From Oscillatoria sp. FACHB-1407 (GTDB lineage: Bacteria; Cyanobacteriota; Cyanobacteriia; Elainellales; Elainellaceae), in contig NZ_JACJSA010000009.1 in the NCBI RefSeq assembly GCF_014697545.1, positions 124,001 through 188,000 of the forward strand: DNA of 64,000 nt. Reading direction: 5' to 3'. Below are positions 1 through 7,468 of this stretch, one piece after another. A program made the translations under genes and the position numbers. Position 1 is the first letter of the stretch, and each line of letters begins with the position of its first letter. The notes under the pieces are model-generated. The model searched no databases. It saw only the letters and a list, made by a program, of their open reading frames with translations, and was not told the DNA's origin.

Positions 1-2
1 CC

Positions 3-1001
3 CGTGTGTTCGACAAGGTGTATCAGCGTGAGGTGTTAAGTGCTCCGGGCAACCAACTGCAAGCCTTTCGCGATAGCGGTCAATATTGGGATGCCTGGAA
101 TATCGACCCCAACTACGCTCAACATGCTCTCCCTGAGCCAATTCTCACTTTGATTGAATGGGTGGAATGGGGAGCGATCGCCCAACGGATTCAAGTGAGA
201 CGGATGCTGGGACAATCTGAGTTTTGCCAGGATTACGTTCTCACGACCAACTCATCCATGCTGAAAATTGAAACCACGGTCGATTGGCAAGAACGAGCCG
301 TGATGGTGAAAGCGGCGTTTCCCCTGAACGTCACCAGCGATCGCGCTACTTACGAGATTCCCTTTGGAGCGATCGCCCGCCCGACGCGACCCACAACTCC
401 CCATGACAAAGCCAAATGGGAAGTGCCCGCTTTACAATGGGCAGACTTGGGTGATGACGAATATGGCGTCAGTTTGTTGAACGACTGCAAACACGGCTAC
501 GACAGCCAACCTTCCCAACTACGGCTGACTTTGCTGCGGAGTGCGAGTTGGCCTAACCCCAACGCCGATCGCGGCATGCATCAATTTACCTATGCGCTCT
601 ATCCCCATGGGGGTGACTGGCGATCGGCGGAGACGGTTCACCGGGGCTACGAACTCAACCAACCACTGCACGTTAACTTCAATCCTGCTATGTCTTCCCA
701 ATCAGGCACTCTGCCACCTGTGGGGCAATTCCTCAACCTTGAAGTGAAAAATCTGATTTTGTCAGCCTTTAAGCAATCGGAAGACAGCTCCAATCGCTGG
801 ATTCTCAGAGGCTACGAGTGTCACGGCGAATCGGCTTTGGTGAACCTGGCAAACACAGAATCCGCTTTACTGAATTCGGTACTCGACCTTCCAAGCTTCG
901 CCCCAACTAACCTGCTGGAGCGACAAATTCCAGAGAGCCAACCTTCATCAGCGATCGCCCTTAATCCCTGGAAGATCATCACCCTTTCTATTCCAACTTA
1001 G
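3..1001 (+). CDS. Alpha-mannosidase, GH38 family, C-terminal part (5' truncated)
   Basis: The reading frame is open to the left edge, so only the C-terminal ~333 residues are present; GH38 enzymes are usually about 900-1050 residues. The visible part looks like the C-terminal beta-sandwich region of family 38 glycosidases, with the segments WVEWG, VKAAFPLNV, YEIPFG and GVSLLNDCKHGYD. The family cleaves alpha-mannosyl linkages, but the catalytic domain lies outside the window, so activity cannot be judged. The gene ends about 28 bases before a perfect palindrome that separates it from psbN on the other strand. The GTG at position 6 is probably an internal codon. The family call is confident; the substrate is not. 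Confidence 0.72.
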   Translation, partial: RVFDKVYQREVLSAPGNQLQAFRDSGQYWDAWNIDPNYAQHALPEPILTLIEWVEWGAIAQRIQVRRMLGQSEFCQDYVLTTNSSMLKIETTVDWQERAVMVKAAFPLNVTSDRATYEIPFGAIARPTRPTTPHDKAKWEVPALQWADLGDDEYGVSLLNDCKHGYDSQPSQLRLTLLRSASWPNPNADRGMHQFTYALYPHGGDWRSAETVHRGYELNQPLHVNFNPAMSSQSGTLPPVGQFLNLEVKNLILSAFKQSEDSSNRWILRGYECHGESALVNLANTESALLNSVLDLPSFAPTNLLERQIPESQPSSAIALNPWKIITLSIPT

Positions 1002-1028
1002 GATCGTAGAGCTAATAAATCTGCCAAA

Positions 1029-1052
1029 AGAGACGCGATTAATCGCGTCTCT
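1029..1052. repeat. Perfect 24-bp palindrome between GH38 gene and psbN
   Basis: Two 12-base arms (AGAGACGCGATT and its exact complement) meet with no loop. It lies between the converging ends of the GH38 gene and psbN, so it could work as a two-way terminator, although no clear T-run follows. A degenerate version occurs at about 3205-3226, which suggests a dispersed repeat. Confidence 0.7.
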
Positions 1053-1070
1053 CTCCTTTAGCCTTTATCC

Positions 1071-1202
1071 CTAATCTTCGTGATCTTCAAATGGATCATC
1101 TAATTCTTTAGAAGGTGGCCCAAACGACGTATAGATCGCCATGCCCGTAATAGCGACCAAAATGGCACCAATAGAAATACTCAGAACGGTTGCGGGTTCC
1201 AT
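1071..1202 (-). CDS. psbN: PsbN, photosystem II assembly protein
   Basis: A 43-residue protein starting [20 protein letters not shown]: one hydrophobic helix, then a conserved tail containing [20 protein letters not shown]. This matches PsbN in length and sequence. PsbN is a thylakoid membrane protein needed for assembly of the photosystem II reaction centre and is not a stable subunit of the finished complex. It is encoded opposite psbH, the arrangement seen in cyanobacteria and plastids. The upstream region is AT-rich and contains two overlapping inverted repeats (1223-1244 and 1234-1256). Confidence 0.95.
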   Translation of the reverse strand: MEPATVLSISIGAILVAITGMAIYTSFGPPSKELDDPFEDHED

Positions 1203-1458
1203 AAGCAGATTTTTTTAATTCGGAGAATTTTCTTACAATATTCTCTAATTATTGTAGAAGATTTGAAACAAAAGTTTTCATTTTTGGGGCGATCGCTTGT
1301 TGATCTCAGTCATCCCGGTTGATGTAACAAATTTTCATATTTGATCTACCCCCTTTAGCTTTTGCTTAAGCTTTAGCTGGTAGACTCTTATATAATGCAC
1401 CGCTTTTAATAAGGTGTATTGCGGAAAATTAAAGTTTTGTATCAATCGCAGGTTAAAC
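1203..1458. promoter_or_regulatory. Divergent psbN/psbH promoter region
   Basis: The 256 bases between the two divergent starts hold promoter signals for both genes. A perfect TATAAT at 1391-1396 lies 63 bases before the psbH ATG and is the likely psbH -10 box; no good -35 box stands at standard spacing. On the psbN side an inverted repeat with arms TACAATA/TATTGTA (1234-1240 and 1250-1256) could be a -10 region, an operator or an RNA hairpin. One GCGATCGC octamer lies at about 1290. Confidence 0.55.
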
Positions 1459-1662
1459 ATGGCACAGCGCACTCGCCTGGGAGATGTTCTCAAGCCCCTG
1501 AATTCTGAATACGGTAAAGTTGCTCCAGGTTGGGGCACCACCCCTCTGATGGCAGTTTTCATGCTTCTATTCTTCGTCTTTCTGTTAATCATTCTGCAAA
1601 TTTACAACTCATCCTTGCTGTTGGAGAACGTAGACGTAGACTGGCAAAGCCTGGGTCGCTAG
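1459..1662 (+). CDS. psbH: PsbH, photosystem II 10 kDa phosphoprotein
   Basis: A 67-residue protein beginning [20 protein letters not shown], followed by [14 protein letters not shown] and one transmembrane helix (about residues 28-50), ending [11 protein letters not shown]. Length and sequence are those of cyanobacterial PsbH, a small intrinsic photosystem II subunit that stabilises the core and the QA-QB site. The ATG at 1459 gives the standard N-terminus; the frame is open further upstream but that part has no family similarity. A rho-independent terminator follows at 1718. Confidence 0.96.
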   Translation: MAQRTRLGDVLKPLNSEYGKVAPGWGTTPLMAVFMLLFFVFLLIILQIYNSSLLLENVDVDWQSLGR

Positions 1663-1717
1663 TCAGTGTAGGTTCTTCATCCTAATTGGCTACTCGATAC
1701 TCCAAAGAGTATGCGAT

Positions 1718-1745
1718 GCCCTGAAAGTTTCTCAGGGCTTTTTTA
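1718..1745 (+). terminator. Rho-independent terminator of psbH
   Basis: A 7-bp stem (GCCCTGA with its complement TCAGGGC) and a 7-base loop is followed by six T residues, 56 bases after the psbH stop codon. Confidence 0.88.
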
Positions 1746-1900
1746 ATACATAGCGGTGTGGAGCAATTTTCTCAATAAGCTAAGTGTTCCAGAGCAATGG
1801 ATGAGATGTTAGGGTAAAGCAAGAATCGCGATCGCCCCGATTTTGGGCGAGATGTTTAGCGGACTGGCGAGAAGTCCGGGCAATTTCAGGAGGATGTGTT

Positions 1901-2227
1901 GTGAATATCTTTGGGATTGGCTTGCCTGAAATGGCATTGATTATGGTTCTAGCATTGTTGATCTTTGGTCCTAAAAAGCTACCAGAGATTGGCAAGAGCC
2001 TGGGGAAAGCCATTCGTGGTTTTCAAGAAGCCTCAAAGGAATTTGAGAATGAGTTTAAGAAAGAGGCAGAACGCCTGGAGAAAGTCGTCTCAACTCCCAT
2101 GGAAGCCAAATTAGAAACACCTCAGAAGGCACTGGTGGCAACAACCCCTGAAGCAGAGGAACCCACAGAGCAAATCGCCGAGATTGTAGCTGAGGAAGCC
2201 CCTGTTAGTCAGTCACAACAGGGCTAG
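1901..2227 (+). CDS. tatA: TatA-type twin-arginine translocase subunit
   Basis: A 108-residue protein with one N-terminal hydrophobic helix (about residues 5-21), the hallmark hinge FGPKKLPEIG (residues 22-31), an amphipathic helix (SLGKAIRGFQEA), and a charged, disordered tail. TatA forms the pore that moves folded proteins with twin-arginine signals across the plasma and thylakoid membranes; the single cyanobacterial TatA/E family cannot be split further by eye. The GTG start is supported by a strong AGGAGG 7-12 bases upstream. The stop is 21 bases before pth, so the two genes are likely co-transcribed. The psbH-tatA-pth order is common in cyanobacteria. Confidence 0.93.
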   Translation: MNIFGIGLPEMALIMVLALLIFGPKKLPEIGKSLGKAIRGFQEASKEFENEFKKEAERLEKVVSTPMEAKLETPQKALVATTPEAEEPTEQIAEIVAEEAPVSQSQQG

Positions 2228-2248
2228 ATACAACGTACGGGGACTTGG

Positions 2249-2875
2249 ATGGCAACAGCAGACTCTTCTGCCCTGGTGATTCCCCAACTGATTGTGGGGT
2301 TGGGGAATCCCGGTGAAAAATATAATCAAACACGCCACAACATCGGGTTTGAAGCGATTGATCAGCTAGCCCGACGGTGGGGAGTTGCGCTTTCTGAAAA
2401 TCGCAAGTTTCAGGGAGTTTTTGGCGAAGGTCGTGCTCCTAAAGTAGATAAAATTCGTCTGCTCAAGCCTCTCACTTACATGAACCTGTCAGGACAGTCG
2501 ATGCGGGCAGTTATCGATTGGTATAAGCTTCCCCCGGAGTCTGTCCTGGTCATCTACGACGATATGGATCTGCCCTTGGGCAAACTACGATTGCGGCTCT
2601 CTGGCTCCGCAGGCGGACACAATGGCATGAAATCAGCGATCGCCCATCTGGGAACTCAGAACTTCCCTCGACTACGAATCGGCATTGGTGCGCCTAAAGT
2701 AGTCGCCGAAAACAAAGACACTATTTCTCACGTCTTAGGACAGTTCTCGAAAACAGAAGCCGCAACTGTCTCTGAGGTGTTGCATTTGACGACTGATGCG
2801 GTGGAAATGAGCCTGCGAGAGGGAATTGCTAAAGCCATGAGCCTCTATAACAATCGTGTTGTTGGCAGTGAATAG
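2249..2875 (+). CDS. pth: Peptidyl-tRNA hydrolase
   Basis: A 208-residue cytoplasmic enzyme that cleaves peptidyl-tRNA released from stalled ribosomes and so recycles tRNA. Family motifs are all present: GLGNPG (17-22), TRHNIGF with the catalytic His at 30, TYMNLSG with Asn79, YDDMDLPLGK with the conserved Asp near 105, and GGHNG (122-126). The N-terminal ~12 residues extend beyond the conserved core, as in many cyanobacterial homologues. It lies 21 bases after tatA. Confidence 0.96.
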   Translation: MATADSSALVIPQLIVGLGNPGEKYNQTRHNIGFEAIDQLARRWGVALSENRKFQGVFGEGRAPKVDKIRLLKPLTYMNLSGQSMRAVIDWYKLPPESVLVIYDDMDLPLGKLRLRLSGSAGGHNGMKSAIAHLGTQNFPRLRIGIGAPKVVAENKDTISHVLGQFSKTEAATVSEVLHLTTDAVEMSLREGIAKAMSLYNNRVVGSE

Positions 2876-3331
2876 GGGATCAATAGTTAGTCAATCCAAT
2901 TATTGGAGGACTTTGAGCCTCACCAAGGTCTTGACCCAACTAAAAACATCCGTACTGAGTACAGGTGCGAAGCGCGCCTTTGGGTAAACCGAGACACCTT
3001 CTGCTAGGGGGTTTGTGGGAAATTCCCACAATGCCTGGTTTTCAAACGCTTGAAGCAACCCTGCACCCAACCTGGAAGGAAGCAGAGATCTGTGTACAGA
3101 GTAGCTTGCTAAGGGGGACAGCGACAGCCGGGGATGAATTAGAGGCGTCCTTCTATCAGATTGGTATAAAGACCGTAAAAATGCGCTGTAAAAACGGGCT
3201 GTATAGACACGATTAATCGCCTCTCTCTCCCCGTTTGATGTCAGTCTTCGGTATTTTCCTGGGAAACCTAGATCTAGACAGAAGTTGTAATTAGTTAACG
3301 TTCTCTCTTCCATACCCAGGAGATCTGACTC
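2876..3331. other. 456-bp non-coding stretch with hairpins, function unknown
   Basis: No convincing gene is seen. Frames on both strands stay open (83 codons on plus, 137 on minus), but neither looks like a protein family I know. The stretch has RNA-like features: a palindrome TTGTGGGAA-A-TTCCCACAA at 3013-3031, a G-rich segment 3110-3133 that recurs inverted at 20970-20993, and a degenerate copy (about 3205-3226) of the palindrome at 1029. The next gene's ribosome site (AGGAGA) is at about 3319. Confidence 0.4.
3110..3133 (+). repeat. 24-bp dispersed repeat, copy 1 (inverted copy at 20970-20993)
   Basis: The segment TAAGGGGGACAGCGACAGCC plus GGGG reappears as its reverse complement at 20970-20993 with one difference in 24 bases. 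Both copies are intergenic, which marks it as part of a dispersed repeat. Confidence 0.65.
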
Positions 3332-3634
3332 GTGCTAGATAGGTTTAATTCAGATACACAATCTAGAAATTCTAAAGAAGCGGCTCCCATTTTTTCTCAG
3401 AAGCTCGTTGAACGATGCCATATCAGTCTCCCAGATATGTCTCACCCCGTTGGAGCGATCGCCTACGAGGGTCAGTATTATGCGTATGTCAAGTTCTTTC
3501 CAACGGTTGAAGCCGCCCAACGTGGGGCTGATCGCTTGATCGAGAAGGGAAATGCAGTCATTTTGACCCGAATTCCGAAGGGTTTGGTGTTATGGGTACA
3601 CGAACCAGAGGCTAAACTGGCAAGAAAGCCTTAA
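3332..3634 (+). CDS. Conserved small cyanobacterial protein, function unknown
   Basis: A 100-residue soluble protein with no signal peptide or membrane segment. The N-terminal ~40 residues look flexible. The compact core from about residue 34 (SLPDMSHPVGAIAYEGQYYA) continues through YVKFFPTVEAAQRGADRLIE to ILTRIPKGLVLWVHEPEA, with an alternating alpha/beta pattern. I recognise it as a type of short protein common in cyanobacteria but can name no function. The GTG start is chosen because an AGGAGA lies just upstream. It ends 15 bases before the next gene, so the two are probably co-transcribed. Confidence 0.75.
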   Translation: MLDRFNSDTQSRNSKEAAPIFSQKLVERCHISLPDMSHPVGAIAYEGQYYAYVKFFPTVEAAQRGADRLIEKGNAVILTRIPKGLVLWVHEPEAKLARKP

Positions 3635-3649
3635 TCATCAAACACTACC

Positions 3650-3913
3650 GTGAGTTCTAAGCGTCTACCTGAAACCACTGCCCACGTTCGCATTACAGGT
3701 CAGTCTTGGCAGCAAGGCAAAATTGAGGGTGAGGTAAGAGCCAGCGATTATGAATGGCAATTCCAGTGGCGGTTTCGGCAGGGAGAGCTATTGGTGGAAC
3801 CTTCCCTGGGGCGATCGCTGATCAAAGAGCCATTAGAGCGTTTCTTAGAGAAGTGTGACTATCAGTTGGAGTTGGGAGGCGATTACTCTTTCACCATTCG
3901 TGCAGAAATTTAG
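3650..3913 (+). CDS. DUF3146-like small cyanobacterial protein
   Basis: An 87-residue protein beginning MSSKRLPETTAHVRITGQSW, rich in beta-strand pattern (VRITGQSW, GKIEGEVRA, YEWQFQWRF, LLVEPSLGRSLIKEP). It resembles the cyanobacteria-restricted DUF3146 family in size and pattern; no role is known. The GTG start follows the previous gene by 15 bases. Its stop lies next to the stop of convergent ruvX (one base between them), so no terminator separates them and the transcripts may overlap. Confidence 0.72.
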   Translation: MSSKRLPETTAHVRITGQSWQQGKIEGEVRASDYEWQFQWRFRQGELLVEPSLGRSLIKEPLERFLEKCDYQLELGGDYSFTIRAEI

Positions 3914-3914
3914 G

Positions 3915-4370
3915 CTACTCCCGCACACCCAGCCCATCCGTCAACTGGTGCAAATATCGCTCAATCAGCAAAATTGCAACAATGTCGTCAATGGGACGGG
4001 GGATGCTTCGCATTCCCTGAGGAATCAACCGATTCAGCCCTCGTGCGGGATACATTTGCCAGTAGCGATCGCGAGCCTCTAAGGTGCTGTATCGCTCATT
4101 CACCAAGACAATGCGGAGAGGTTCAGCAAGTTCCTGAGTCAACTTCTGTTTCCAGGTTTGTGCGGTTGTTTGATCCCCCATCACTAACAGCGAAATGGGA
4201 AACTGTTGACGCAGTGTTCCAATGGTGGCGATCGCAGCTTCGGCAGCGACGACTTGATGATAATACAAGTTGCGATCGAGCCCCATGACGGCCAGACCAC
4301 ACTTCTGGCGACCCGGATCAAAGCCGAGAATCACGGGCTGACTCAACCCCGTATTGAGAGAAGATGTCAT
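3915..4370 (-). CDS. ruvX: YqgF/RuvX-type RNase H-fold nuclease (pre-16S rRNA processing)
   Basis: A 151-residue protein with the RNase H-fold pattern of the YqgF family: an N-terminal strand with the first acidic residue (ILGFDPGRQKCGLAVMG), a second strand (LLVMGDQTT), VNERYST with a conserved Glu, and a C-terminal Asp in RPIDDIVAILLIERYL. Bacterial family members process the 5' end of 16S rRNA; older annotations call them Holliday junction resolvases. This is the divergent cyanobacterial form. It follows the DUF3084 gene by 16 bases on the same strand, so the two are likely one operon. Confidence 0.85.
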   Translation of the reverse strand: MTSSLNTGLSQPVILGFDPGRQKCGLAVMGLDRNLYYHQVVAAEAAIATIGTLRQQFPISLLVMGDQTTAQTWKQKLTQELAEPLRIVLVNERYSTLEARDRYWQMYPARGLNRLIPQGMRSIPRPIDDIVAILLIERYLHQLTDGLGVRE

Positions 4371-4386
4371 TCTGAAATTTCACTTT

Positions 4387-5748
4387 TCATGGAGTACGAG
4401 TACTAAAGAGAACTTGTCCATTCTGGACGGCAACCAACTCCAGGCGAATCGGTCCAGCTGTATAAGTTGCTTCGGCAGTGACAGCCTGAATATCAACAGC
4501 CTGGTTATATTGCCGCAACCGTTCAAAGAAGGTAGAAACCGTTTCGGATCGACCATCGGCAATTTGGATACCATCACTCAAGATACCAGCCTGCCGAGCG
4601 CGAAACTGTGCTGCTGCCAGCAATAGGTTAATGCGGTCAATTAACCGCTCGTTGTCCATTGCCCCCGGCTCAATCGCAGTAGCAGCGACGAGTTCTCCCG
4701 CTTCAAAGATGATTTCGTTGCGTGCAGCGGTGACATACACCTGGATGCAGGGCTCACCCGCTAAAACGCACGGCTCACCGACCACATAGTTGCCTGCTGA
4801 CAGCACTCGCACGACGTAATCTTGCCCACTCTCAATTTGATTGGTGAGTTGCTCAACTTGCTCATTTGTAATGCGAATGACCTGCTCATCAAAGTTCTCA
4901 GTGCCGGGACGAATGCGTTGTAGGGCAATTCGGTTTGCCTCCCGCAAAATCTGGTCAACGGCGCGTGGCGCAGCACTCGGGTTGACAATGCGCACGATCC
5001 CCGATGCCAGGGGTTGATTTCGCAACAGGGCAACATTGCCCGATCGCAACCGCCGCAGATCTTGCAGTTCCTGTTCTAGCAATTGCACTTCTTCGGCTAG
5101 CAGAGTGCGCTGTTCTTCCAGCGTTCGGAGTTGCGTTTCTCGCTCGGCGATCGCCCGGTTTCGTGCGGCAATCTCGGCATCCCGTTGGGCGACTTGTTGT
5201 CGGCGATCGGCTTCGAGTTGCTGAATGTCTGCCCGCAGAGAAGTCGCTTGTTGCGAAACGGTTTGCAGCAAGCTTTGAGCACGGCGATAGTTCGCTGCGA
5301 CCTGGCTCAGTTGACTCTGAGTGCTGTTGAGTTCTGTTTCGGTGCGATTACGTTGAGCGATGGCACGCTGCAAGGATTGGTTGATTTCCCGCAACCGACG
5401 TTCAGCCGCGATCTGTTCATTCAAAGCCGTGTCTCGTTCGACCTGTGCCTCTTCGCGCTCCCGAACCGCAGCATCCCGTTCGATTTCAGCGTTGCGCTTG
5501 TCAGCTTGGATTTCTTGATAATCAAACACCCCTCGTCGCAGTTGCTCATCGACGGCAAACAATAGCGCAAAGGTGGAGGCTGAGATGATGGTGCCTGTGA
5601 GAATGGTGATGAAGGTCGCCGTTTGCCGAGGACGCATTTTAAAGAGGCTGAGCCGCGCCTTGCCCACTTGCATACCGAGGCGATCGCCCACGGTTGCGAT
5701 CACCCCTCCTAACACTAAAATTGCTGCGATTAGGACTAATGCGGTCAT
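4387..5748 (-). CDS. DUF3084 membrane-anchored coiled-coil protein
   Basis: A 453-residue protein. The N-terminus has one hydrophobic helix (about residues 2-20), a conserved GDRLGMQVGKARLSLFKMRP segment and a second helix (about 45-65). A long coiled coil follows (about 70-235), rich in Glu, Arg and Gln with heptad spacing, then a globular C-terminal domain. This layout matches the cyanobacterial DUF3084 family, a probable membrane-anchored scaffold of unknown role. It heads the pair with ruvX, a neighbourhood seen in other cyanobacteria. Upstream are repeats A1 and B1. Confidence 0.88.
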   Translation of the reverse strand: MTALVLIAAILVLGGVIATVGDRLGMQVGKARLSLFKMRPRQTATFITILTGTIISASTFALLFAVDEQLRRGVFDYQEIQADKRNAEIERDAAVREREEAQVERDTALNEQIAAERRLREINQSLQRAIAQRNRTETELNSTQSQLSQVAANYRRAQSLLQTVSQQATSLRADIQQLEADRRQQVAQRDAEIAARNRAIAERETQLRTLEEQRTLLAEEVQLLEQELQDLRRLRSGNVALLRNQPLASGIVRIVNPSAAPRAVDQILREANRIALQRIRPGTENFDEQVIRITNEQVEQLTNQIESGQDYVVRVLSAGNYVVGEPCVLAGEPCIQVYVTAARNEIIFEAGELVAATAIEPGAMDNERLIDRINLLLAAAQFRARQAGILSDGIQIADGRSETVSTFFERLRQYNQAVDIQAVTAEATYTAGPIRLELVAVQNGQVLFSTRTP

Positions 5749-5847
5749 GTATGGTCAGCTCTGCGCGAAGCTCAGATACAGCCTACTGTATTCTGAATCG
5801 AGTCGATGCAGTTAGACAGACTAACTTCAAAAATCAAATGCAAAGTA

Positions 5848-5947
5848 TATAGCAACCGAGGGGTTGGTTAGGACGGGGTGCAGGGGCGCAGCCCCCACAT
5901 CCCTTGTATTAACTGTCTCGGCATTAACTGTCTTTACAGTTGCTATA
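5848..5947 (+). repeat. Family A repeat, copy A1 (about 100 bp, terminal inverted repeats)
   Basis: It starts TATAGCAACCGAGG and ends CAGTTGCTATA, an imperfect terminal inverted repeat around TATAGCAAC. The interior carries GGTTGGTTAGGACGGGGTGC, a GC-rich hairpin (GGGGCGCAGCCCCC region) and TTGTATTAACTGTCT. Copies occur at 16640, 27594 and 29069, with a diverged one at 7340. No coding capacity; it looks like a MITE-type element. Confidence 0.75.
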
Positions 5948-6036
5948 GCAGTTCTAATGAGTTGTAAGATAAGCGACTTGTGAGAGGTGCACCCCGTTGG
6001 GGTACGCCGCTCACAACCTATTTGGGATTGCCTATA
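5944..6036 (+). repeat. Family B repeat, copy B1, abutting A1
   Basis: It starts TATAGCAGTTCTAATGAG and ends TTTGGGATTGCCTATA, with an internal imperfect hairpin (ACTTGTGAG... to ...CTCACAACC around CACCCCGTTGGGGTACG). It shares the TATA of the right end of A1. The same A-B junction recurs at about 27696. Other copies lie at 27696-27788 and 35242-35332. Confidence 0.7.
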
Positions 6037-6225
6037 TAAGCGGGACTGAGCATTGCTAAGTACTGCTATTCATAGATAGGGTTTGGAAATAAAACCAGGG
6101 GGGTGCGGGGGCTGCGCCCCCAGCCAGGGGTTCCACCCCTGCACCCCAAATTCCCACCCTTATTTACGACGAGTTTTACTAAGTCCCTGGAGTGACGAGA
6201 TTGGATGATATTGAAATTACGCGCT
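6037..6225. other. Non-coding stretch with GC-rich hairpins downstream of ntcA
   Basis: No gene is seen. The segment GGGGGCTGCGCCCCC and the following CCAGGGGTTCCACCCCTG fold into strong hairpins and share sequence with the core of family A. The left part (GCTATTCATAGATAGGGTTT) resembles the DNA just left of repeat C1 near 10972. The hairpins may double as an ntcA terminator. Confidence 0.45.
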
Positions 6226-6897
6226 TTAAGTGAATTGCTGACTCAGTGCCACTGGATTGTAGACCGTAATTTTTTTCTTGTGAATTGAAATCATCTTGTC
6301 TTGCCGCAGATCACCCAATAGTCGAGTTACCGTAACCCGTGTAGAACCAATTGCTTCGGCGATCGCTTGATGAGATAGCTTCAGGTCAATCGTGATGCCA
6401 TCGGCGGTTGGGACGCCAAAATCGCGGCAGAGAATTAACAGAAAGCTCACCAGACGGGAACCCATGTCTCGATGCGCCAGCGTCTCGATCATCATCTCGG
6501 TTTGTAGAATCCGCGACGACAAACCCTGCAACATCACCATCGACAGTTCAGGATTTTCCTTCAACGCCTTCTGAAATTGCTCAATCGGCACCGATAACAA
6601 TTCGACAGGGGTAAACGCCACGGCATGATAAAACCGATCTGCCCGTTGCCCTGTAATCAGCGATAGCACCCCAAAGACACTGTTTTCGCGCAACAGTGCC
6701 ACAGTAATCTCTTCCCCTGCCTCGTAAACACGAGACAGTTTGACGGCTCCTTTTAACAAGAAATAGACCCGTTCAGCCGGATCACCAGGGAAAAAAATTG
6801 TCTTACCTCGTTCAAACGTCTCCACCACAGGGGGAAACGCGCCGCCTCCAATTTGGCGGAATACATTCGCAAGTGGCTTATCTTGCGTTACAACCAT
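6226..6897 (-). CDS. ntcA: NtcA, global nitrogen regulator (CRP family)
   Basis: A 223-residue transcription factor, the standard NtcA length. The N-terminal effector domain has [19 protein letters not shown]; a long dimer helix (about 120-143) follows, then the C-terminal helix-turn-helix [20 protein letters not shown] (174-193). Residues that bind 2-oxoglutarate in known NtcA structures are present at matching positions: the FGVL segment (75-78), Arg88, Arg129 and Glu134. NtcA senses carbon/nitrogen balance and controls nitrogen assimilation genes at GTA-N8-TAC sites, one of which lies upstream of this gene. fabI lies divergently, 571 bases away. Confidence 0.97.
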   Translation of the reverse strand: MVVTQDKPLANVFRQIGGGAFPPVVETFERGKTIFFPGDPAERVYFLLKGAVKLSRVYEAGEEITVALLRENSVFGVLSLITGQRADRFYHAVAFTPVELLSVPIEQFQKALKENPELSMVMLQGLSSRILQTEMMIETLAHRDMGSRLVSFLLILCRDFGVPTADGITIDLKLSHQAIAEAIGSTRVTVTRLLGDLRQDKMISIHKKKITVYNPVALSQQFT

Positions 6898-6941
6898 AGC
6901 TTCCTCCCCTCCCGGTGCCCCAACCTTAGTTCATGCATAAT

Positions 6942-6958
6942 CATGTGGATTACACATG
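6942..6958. promoter_or_regulatory. CRP-like inverted repeat in the ntcA leader
   Basis: CATGTG-GATTA-CACATG forms a perfect 6-bp inverted repeat with a 5-base centre, 45-61 bases upstream of the ntcA ATG. The TGTG...CACA arrangement resembles sites of CRP-family proteins. Binding is inferred only. Confidence 0.4.
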
Positions 6959-7013
6959 CTGCAACGAATCGATGACTTTAGAACACTTAAACTTAACTTC
7001 GTGATACTTTTTT

Positions 7014-7027
7014 GTATCAGCTATTAC
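7014..7027 (-). promoter_or_regulatory. Candidate NtcA-binding site upstream of ntcA
   Basis: The sequence GTA-TCAGCTAT-TAC fits the consensus GTA-N8-TAC exactly. It sits 117-130 bases upstream of the ntcA start. ntcA is known to be autoregulated in other cyanobacteria. A -10-like TTTAAGT lies about 22-28 bases downstream on the ntcA strand, roughly the spacing of NtcA-activated promoters, but the match to TAN3T is weak. The site overlaps an inverted repeat (TGATAC-N6-GTATCA, 7002-7019). Confidence 0.6.
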
Positions 7028-7339
7028 CAAATCTGGAATGAATGAAGTCTGTTATACAAACTAGTGTGACTCACTTCTACTTTTTATAGCCATAGTTGAT
7101 GAGGTTTGACGTGTGAGCAGGGGCAAACCCCTTGGCTGGAGACGAGGCTTCAACCCTTTATTGTCTTACCTTAAACAGCGATCGCTGTAAGTAAAATTTC
7201 GGTTGACACACGAATGAGGTTGATTGAAAGAAGACTCAATATAGCAATGTAGTCTAGAATACACGTTCTTATTCTCTCAATGACAGGAGATCAAATCTCT
7301 TCCCCCCTATCTTTATGTCCCTATTTTTCAGTATTCTCC
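7028..7339. other. Non-coding spacer between ntcA and fabI
   Basis: No gene is seen. From about 7087 to 7190 (TATAGCCATAGTTGATGAGG onward) the DNA resembles the interior of repeat A2 in a decayed form. The remainder is AT-rich with no clear signal. Confidence 0.35.
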
Positions 7340-7446
7340 TATAGCAATCGAAGAGTGGATCAGAATGGAATGCAGGGGTAAACCCTTTATATTGAGGGCA
7401 AAGACCTCAATCCATCATTGTTCTGACCGTTTTAACGGTTGCTATA
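7340..7446 (+). repeat. Family A-like repeat, diverged copy A2, upstream of fabI
   Basis: It begins TATAGCAATCGAAGAG and ends ACGGTTGCTATA, giving the same terminal inverted repeat core as A1, but the interior differs (GGAATGCAGGGGTAAACCC, GACCTCAATCCATCATTG). It ends 22 bases before the fabI start. Confidence 0.6.
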
Positions 7447-7448
7447 AT
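7418..7448 (+). promoter_or_regulatory. Candidate fabI promoter formed by the A2 repeat end
   Basis: TTGTTC (7418-7423) and TATAAT (7443-7448) are separated by 19 bases. The -10 box is made of the last TATA of repeat A2 plus the next two bases. Predicted transcription would start near 7455, leaving a short leader with no clear Shine-Dalgarno sequence. Confidence 0.45.
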
Positions 7449-7468
7449 TGCGCTTTCAGTGAGTTGTC

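Noticed and set aside
1335-1592. 85-codon frame antisense to psbH
   Set aside because: Shadow of psbH and its promoter; no independent signal.
2900-3313. 137-codon minus-strand frame after pth
   Set aside because: Low-complexity, no family resemblance, overlaps hairpins and the leader of the next gene.
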